NCBI GenBank assembly: GCA_028819575.1
Contig: JAPPLB010000078.1
Coordinates: 11,107 to 46,591 of the forward strand
Length of the DNA stretch: 35,485 nt
From: Bryobacterales bacterium
GTDB taxonomy: Bacteria > Acidobacteriota > Terriglobia > Bryobacterales > UBA6623
Reading direction: 5' to 3'
A model generated the notes under the pieces. It was not told the DNA's origin. It worked only from the letters and a program-made list of their open reading frames with translations, and ran no database searches. A program made the position numbers and the translations under genes. Of this stretch, positions 31,013 through 35,485 are shown in pieces. Numbering within the stretch: position 1 is the first letter of the stretch; the number at the start of each line of letters is the position of its first letter.

Positions 31013-31205
31013 CCCGGGATTGCTTTCGCAGAGCGTCAAGCAGCTCATCAGCCTCGGTGATCGGGCTGTGAGCGACATATGCCTCGGAGGCCCAATTACC
31101 GAGATCGATGGTCCGGCAACGGGCGCTGCAGAAGGGGAAATGAGAGACCTGCTTATCCGTGAGTTTGCCGCAGATGGGGCACTTGTATTCTTGCTCTTCG
31201 AACAA
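31005..31205 (-). CDS. yacG: YacG-family zinc-ribbon protein (DNA gyrase inhibitor), TTG start
   Basis: The 66-aa protein carries the YacG zinc ribbon CPICGK...[19 protein letters not shown]: Cys-x2-Cys and Cys-x3-Cys followed by the invariant D-L-G-x-W. YacG binds gyrase B in E. coli. The start is TTG at 31205 with GGAG about 9 nt upstream, just after the rimO stop; no ATG lies before the first Cys. It overlaps pgpA by 8 bp. Confidence 0.88.
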   Translation of the reverse strand: MFEEQEYKCPICGKLTDKQVSHFPFCSARCRTIDLGNWASEAYVAHSPITEADELLDALRKQSRDE

Positions 31206-31229
31206 TTCTGGTTTCTCCGATAACCGAAG

Positions 31230-32618
31230 CTATTGCAGCACCGGCAACCACGTCGGCGCAACGGTCTCGGCCGGCAATGATTCGGGTGTAGGCTCCACGC
31301 TCTCGAGCTTCCCGAAGAGATCGTAGTCGCCGGCTCGCGTAATACGAATCTCGCCGAAGTCGCCCGGACGCGGCATCTCGCCCTCAACGTCTACGATGTA
31401 GGTCGTGCCGTCGATCTCCTCGGCCTGCGTTTCGAGACGGCCTTCCCACAACAAATCGCTCTCCGCCGAAGGGCCCTTGACGAGGATACGGAAACGCTTG
31501 CCTACAAGGGCTTGGTTTCTTCGACGCGAGATTTTTCGCTGGATCGCCATCAGGCGGCGCTTGCGTCGATAGATCACTCCGGGCGGGACCTTGTTGTCGA
31601 GATGATAGCTGGCGATGTGTTCGTCGTCGGAATAACCGAAGACCCCAACATGCTCGAACTCGGCAGCTTCGACAAATCGGCAAAGCTGATTGAAGTCGTC
31701 TTCGGTCTCTCCCGGGAAACCAACAATGAACGTCGTGCGAATGCCGACGTCAGGAATCGTTCGGCGAATGCGCTCGATCATCTTCAGGAAAACATCCCCG
31801 GACGCGCCGCGCTTCATGCGCTTGAGTACATCCGCACTCGAGTGCTGCAGTGGAATATCGATATAACCGCAGATCGTTCGATGTTCGGCGATTGTGTCGA
31901 GTAGTCGCTGCGTCACTCGGTTCGGGTAGGCGTAGAGGAAACGAATCCACCCGGCGCCTTCGATGCGCGCGAGGCGATCGAGCAACGAAGGCAGACCATT
32001 CTTGATACCGAGGTCTTCGCCGTAGGCCGTGGTGTCCTGGCCGATCAAGTTGATCTCACGGATTCCGCTCCGGAAAAGATGCGACGCTTCCCGAACGACG
32101 GACTCGAATCGCCGGCTGCGGAAACTGCCCCGGAACTGCGGAATAAGGCAGAACGTGCAAGGGTGGTCGCAGCCTTCGTTGATCTTGATGTAGGCCATAT
32201 GGCGGGGAGAGGCAAGACGTCGGAACGTCAGGTCGTGGTAGAGGTACGGTTGGGCCTTTCCGTCTGCAACCGTGCGGCCTTCACAGTGAGCCACGATGTC
32301 TTGGAGTTCGTTCGTCCCCACAACCGCATCGACCTCGGGAATCTGCTGGCGAAGTTCATCGCGGTAGCGCTCGACGAGACATCCGGCTACAACCAGGCGC
32401 TGCGCCTTCCCCGATTTCTTGTATTCGGCCATTTCGAGAATCGTCTCGATCGATTCCTGCTTCGCCGGATCGATAAAGCTGCAGGTGTTTACGACAAGCG
32501 CTTCGGCCTCGTCCGGGTCGCTGACAAGCTCGTGTCCACGTGCTTCGAGCGCACCCATCATCACCTCACTGTCGACGAGGTTCTTAGGGCAGCCGAGGCT
32601 GACGAAACCAATTTTCAT
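31230..32618 (-). CDS. rimO: Ribosomal protein S12 methylthiotransferase RimO
   Basis: This radical-SAM enzyme methylthiolates the conserved Asp of ribosomal protein S12. The 462-aa protein has the N-terminal UPF0004 domain with three cluster cysteines (SLGCPKNLVDSE, VNTCSFI, VAGCLVERY), the radical-SAM CxxxCxxC in EGCDHPCTFCLIPQFRG, and a C-terminal TRAM domain (VGKRFRILVKGP...GEIRITRAGDYDLFG). CPKNLVDSE marks RimO rather than MiaB. It heads a probable rimO-yacG-pgpA-TIG-cinA operon. Confidence 0.95.
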   Translation of the reverse strand: MKIGFVSLGCPKNLVDSEVMMGALEARGHELVSDPDEAEALVVNTCSFIDPAKQESIETILEMAEYKKSGKAQRLVVAGCLVERYRDELRQQIPEVDAVVGTNELQDIVAHCEGRTVADGKAQPYLYHDLTFRRLASPRHMAYIKINEGCDHPCTFCLIPQFRGSFRSRRFESVVREASHLFRSGIREINLIGQDTTAYGEDLGIKNGLPSLLDRLARIEGAGWIRFLYAYPNRVTQRLLDTIAEHRTICGYIDIPLQHSSADVLKRMKRGASGDVFLKMIERIRRTIPDVGIRTTFIVGFPGETEDDFNQLCRFVEAAEFEHVGVFGYSDDEHIASYHLDNKVPPGVIYRRKRRLMAIQRKISRRRNQALVGKRFRILVKGPSAESDLLWEGRLETQAEEIDGTTYIVDVEGEMPRPGDFGEIRITRAGDYDLFGKLESVEPTPESLPAETVAPTWLPVLQ

Positions 32619-32702
32619 AGGGATGGGAGAAGCGCGAGGGGAGTAAGGAACCGGCGTCTGTCCGTTGTTCCCCCTGGAAGTTATATTGTACCGGCGGAGC
32701 AG

Positions 32703-34868
32703 CTAGGGCAACCTTTGAAGTGCTGCGACAAGACCGGGAAGGCGGCGAGCCGCGTCAGCATCCGCACCGAAGCGCGCGGCGTTGTAAGAAAGCGTGATCT
32801 CTTCCCAGCGCCCGCGGAGCAGGGCTGAATCAATCGAGCGCGCGAACTCCTCTGCGGTCTGCCAGTTCTCATGCCGGAATCCTTGCTGCTGCAGCACGGC
32901 CAATGCTTTCGCATAGAGATAAGAGCAATCACTCGTCTCCCCTTTGCCGCTTTGCAAGCGGCGGGCCTTGCGCCAGAGAATCAAACTCGGCCGAAGCCAA
33001 ACCCAACTCAGCCACAGCAAGATGCTCGAACCGATCAAAATCATCAGCAGCACCCAGGGTACGTTGCCGGGTTCAACCGGCAGACCGACGAACAAGCCTT
33101 CGAGTTTTTGGAGGAACTCGGCGATAGAAGCTGAAAACGAAATGAGATTCCAGGCGGCGTCGCGAGTCCTCGTCTGGACGACCTGAGCCAGGGCCAATTG
33201 GTGATTCACGTCATAGTCAAGCACCCAACTCGTCCACGAAGATTCGATCGCATCCAGGATCAGCCAATAGCTCATCCAACCGCTGGCGAAACCCGGCACA
33301 AGAGGAGTGGGATCAAATGTCAGCCAGCCGTAGCGGTTGATGTAGGCCTCGACCCAACTGTGTGCATCGCTGCCGCGGATCACCTGACGACCGGTAAGAG
33401 GGTTGTAAATACCACCGTAGAAGCCCGCCGCAATGCGGGCCGGGATCCCCTGACTGCGCAACATCACAGCCATCGCAGACGCAAAGTATTCGCAGTGGCC
33501 CTCGCGGCGCTCAAAGAGGAAATGCGCCATCGGGTCCTCAACCTGTTGCTGCGGTAACTCAAGACTGTAGGAGTACTGACGAAGCAGATACTGTTCCATC
33601 GCCTTTGCCTTGTCCAGCGGCAGTCGATGAGGACCGGTAATCTGCCTGGCCAGAAGCGGAATACGAGGGTCCACCGGGGGAAGTTGTAAATAGGTGTTCT
33701 GGAACTTTCTGGAAAACAACTCGACGACCGGCGCCGGCTTGAAGGAGTCACGGTCAGAGACCCATCCCTTCGCGCTGTACCACAAGGGTTGCAGGCCGCC
33801 GGAATCGACCAGCAGAGAATCGGTCTCATTGACGCGAATCCCACGGAACGAGCGGGTCGGAAGTTCGATTGACTCGGTCTGCCCCGCCAGGAAAAGCGCC
33901 TTGACCTGAAGCGGCTGCATCGTGACGGTATAGTCGATCTCACGACCCTTCGGGGCGCGGCGTCGCTCGCCGATCAGTGGTGTCACACCGGTCTCCGGCG
34001 AAAGAGCAACGGACTCGCCGAGGGGAGCCGACCAGCGTACTCCGTCAAAATGGGACAGTCCGATCCCGCGCCATCGAAGCCCATCCAAACCGGCTCCGTT
34101 GATTGACTCGATGTGCATGACAGGGCTGTCATCCAGCGCTAACGTACCCGTGGCGCCAAGATTGATCTCGTCCGCGAAGCCAATTCGAAAATCACCCTGC
34201 AAGGCTTGCAATGAAGAAATGCCGAGCGTACGCGGGAAGATCACGAACAGACCCGCACTAAGCGTCAGAATCGCGACCGTGAGCACACCAGCGAGCACGG
34301 CGAGGCGGCGTCCGAGTTGACGGCTGTTCAGTGCCCCAATGTCCTCGGCGATGGGAGCACCGGCCTGGCATCCCCGTGAAATCTCGAAGCTGGTGTAAGT
34401 AAGAATCGCGAGGATGATGAACAGCAACAGCAAACCGAGGTACAGCACACTGCCCATGAACAGTGACGCCATCAGCATGTGAAGAAAAGCCAGCAATCCC
34501 AGGTAGAAATAGTCCCGGCTGCGATCCGCGATCAGGAGTTTGAGCGCGGTAAAGAAAAAAAGCATCTGGAGCGTCGCCGGAATCAACCGTTGTATCGACG
34601 GCAGCCCCTCTGCGAACTCGTCATAACCGCAATAGCCCAGGTAAACGACGGCTAAAAAGGACGCTGCCCAGCGCGGAAACCTTGTGCGCAGCAGACCGAA
34701 CGTGACGAATCCTCGGAATAACAAGGCAGTCGCCAAGACTGAGGTTGAGAAGACGTCCAAGCGCTCGGTGAGGGCTAGAGTCGCAAACCCGACGGTCACT
34801 AGCAGCAACAACGAGGTGTGGAAAACCTTGCTCACCCGTTCGAATGCTGCATCCGCAGGCTCGATCAT
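32703..34868 (-). CDS. Membrane transglutaminase-like protein (TgpA/DUF3488-like)
   Basis: The 721-aa protein has about six N-terminal membrane helices (about 15-160 and again near 185-215), a long periplasmic domain, a transglutaminase core and a further helix near 590-610 (VPWVLLMILIGSSILLWLSWVW). The catalytic triad is visible: Cys in REGHCEYFASAMAVMLRSQG, His in GSDAHSWVEAY and Asp in WLTFDPTPLVPG. A C-terminal cytoplasmic DUF4129-like tail follows. Family members act on periplasmic peptides; the substrate is unknown. Its ATG lies only 3 bp from the divergent plus-strand gene, so its promoter must overlap that gene or the start is further in. Confidence 0.85.
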   Translation of the reverse strand: MIEPADAAFERVSKVFHTSLLLLVTVGFATLALTERLDVFSTSVLATALLFRGFVTFGLLRTRFPRWAASFLAVVYLGYCGYDEFAEGLPSIQRLIPATLQMLFFFTALKLLIADRSRDYFYLGLLAFLHMLMASLFMGSVLYLGLLLLFIILAILTYTSFEISRGCQAGAPIAEDIGALNSRQLGRRLAVLAGVLTVAILTLSAGLFVIFPRTLGISSLQALQGDFRIGFADEINLGATGTLALDDSPVMHIESINGAGLDGLRWRGIGLSHFDGVRWSAPLGESVALSPETGVTPLIGERRRAPKGREIDYTVTMQPLQVKALFLAGQTESIELPTRSFRGIRVNETDSLLVDSGGLQPLWYSAKGWVSDRDSFKPAPVVELFSRKFQNTYLQLPPVDPRIPLLARQITGPHRLPLDKAKAMEQYLLRQYSYSLELPQQQVEDPMAHFLFERREGHCEYFASAMAVMLRSQGIPARIAAGFYGGIYNPLTGRQVIRGSDAHSWVEAYINRYGWLTFDPTPLVPGFASGWMSYWLILDAIESSWTSWVLDYDVNHQLALAQVVQTRTRDAAWNLISFSASIAEFLQKLEGLFVGLPVEPGNVPWVLLMILIGSSILLWLSWVWLRPSLILWRKARRLQSGKGETSDCSYLYAKALAVLQQQGFRHENWQTAEEFARSIDSALLRGRWEEITLSYNAARFGADADAARRLPGLVAALQRLP

Positions 34869-34871
34869 GTC

Positions 34872-35417
34872 ATGATTGTAGCCACTGTGCCACGAAGCAT
34901 CCTTGTGTTCGTTCTAGGCATTTGGTGCTGCGGCTCCGTGTTCATGTGGCTCATCGCCACACAGAACTTCGCGGTCGCCGGGGCTTTGCAAGACTCGCCT
35001 GCCGAAGGCTTCGCGGCTGTTACATCCGGTCTGGACACCGACTCAATCCGCCTGGCGACGCGCCACCAGGCGGGAGAAGTCAACCGGCTCTTTTTTTACG
35101 GCTGGGGGCTGGTGCAGATTCCGATCGCTCTTCTCGCGTTCGGTCTTGCCTGGAGCGTGCGGAGTAGCCGGATTCTCCTGGTAATCATGGGGCTCATGCT
35201 GCTGATCGTCCTGAGCCTCCAACTCTACGTCGTGCCGGAAACGATTCGACTGGGCCGGGTTCTCGACTTCGTGCCGCGCGATCCGGCTCCCCCGGAGGAA
35301 GCTCCTTTTTGGCGCTTGCACAACACCTACACCGGCCTCGACATGCTGAAGTTCGCGTTGGGGCTGTGCGGGGTCAGCCTACTGGTCAGGGAGTCGCGCG
35401 GCTCGTCTCATCACTAG
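34872..35417 (+). CDS. Small membrane protein, DUF4149-like
   Basis: The 181-aa protein has four hydrophobic segments: about 9-28 (VFVLGIWCCGSVFMWLIATQNF), 75-95 (YGWGLVQIPIALLAFGLAW), 100-120 (ILLVIMGLMLLIVLSLQLYVV) and 155-172 (FALGLCGVSLL). The first helix followed by a knf-like stretch and the later LHNTYTGLDMLKFALGL (Leu-His) resemble DUF4149/TMEM205-type proteins; I am not certain. The ATG at 34872 is the first that keeps the helix intact; a GTG at 34818 would extend it into the divergent gene. The function is unknown. The last 68 bases of the window (35418-35485) hold nothing I can annotate. Confidence 0.6.
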   Translation: MIVATVPRSILVFVLGIWCCGSVFMWLIATQNFAVAGALQDSPAEGFAAVTSGLDTDSIRLATRHQAGEVNRLFFYGWGLVQIPIALLAFGLAWSVRSSRILLVIMGLMLLIVLSLQLYVVPETIRLGRVLDFVPRDPAPPEEAPFWRLHNTYTGLDMLKFALGLCGVSLLVRESRGSSHH

Positions 35418-35485
35418 CCTGCATTTCTCTCCACGTGGCGAGGCGAAGTGGGTGAGAGGGCCGTCAGGGCTAGGCGCAAGCCGGG

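Overview
The window looks like a piece of a GC-rich Gram-negative chromosome that carries an integrated conjugative-plasmid-like element. I infer Acidobacteriota, perhaps the Bryobacter/Solibacter side. The basis is recall, not a search: the housekeeping block tgpA-like / rimO / yacG / pgpA / TIG-NHL propeller / cinA, a Tat-exported Gfo/Idh/MocA oxidoreductase, and many short ATGA-coupled overlaps.

Layout. (1) 1-2224: two divergent exported proteins. One runs off the left edge on the minus strand and ends in at least eleven PPVNN hexapeptides. The other is a plus-strand zinc metallopeptidase-like protein (HELTH). (2) 2394-22120: about 20 kb of minus-strand genes that read as a plasmid backbone. 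From its upstream (right) end: repA (RepA_C type), an iteron array just past its stop, virB2/trbC, virB3/trbD, virB4/trbE, a small membrane protein (interrupted by a perfect 636-bp tandem duplication), a Cys-rich mini-protein, a Replic_Relax-like protein, a companion protein, an outer-membrane barrel, a RepB-type primase, a membrane-fused spermidine-synthase-like protein, a 67-aa protein, a 16-repeat ankyrin-ArdC fusion, a normal ArdC-like antirestriction protein, 0.6 kb of structured non-coding DNA (oriT candidate), a PP-loop (PAPS-reductase-like) protein, virD4/traG and virB11. (3) About 22177: a DinB-family gene is cut short where element DNA begins, so this is probably an element boundary. 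(4) 22386-35417: ordinary chromosome: pilT, a MatB-like acyl-CoA synthetase, a nucleoside:H+ symporter-like MFS protein, a Gfo/Idh/MocA oxidoreductase, cinA, a TIG/propeller protein, pgpA, yacG, rimO, a transglutaminase (TgpA-like) and a small membrane protein.

How it works together. RepA with iterons and the RepB primase suggest the element can replicate. VirB2/B3/B4/B11/D4 supply pilin and energising ATPases for DNA transfer. VirB6/8/9/10 homologues, a canonical HUH relaxase and an integrase are not in the window. ArdC, the ankyrin-ArdC fusion and the PP-loop protein look like host-takeover or anti-defence cargo. ArdC and the PP-loop gene share a 50-nt hairpin (constant stem, variable loop) directly upstream of their ribosome-binding sites.

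The most novel-looking items are the ankyrin-ArdC fusion with an erased zincin motif and a preserved internal ribosome-binding site, the duplicated hairpin leader, and the structured non-coding block at 6706-7248.
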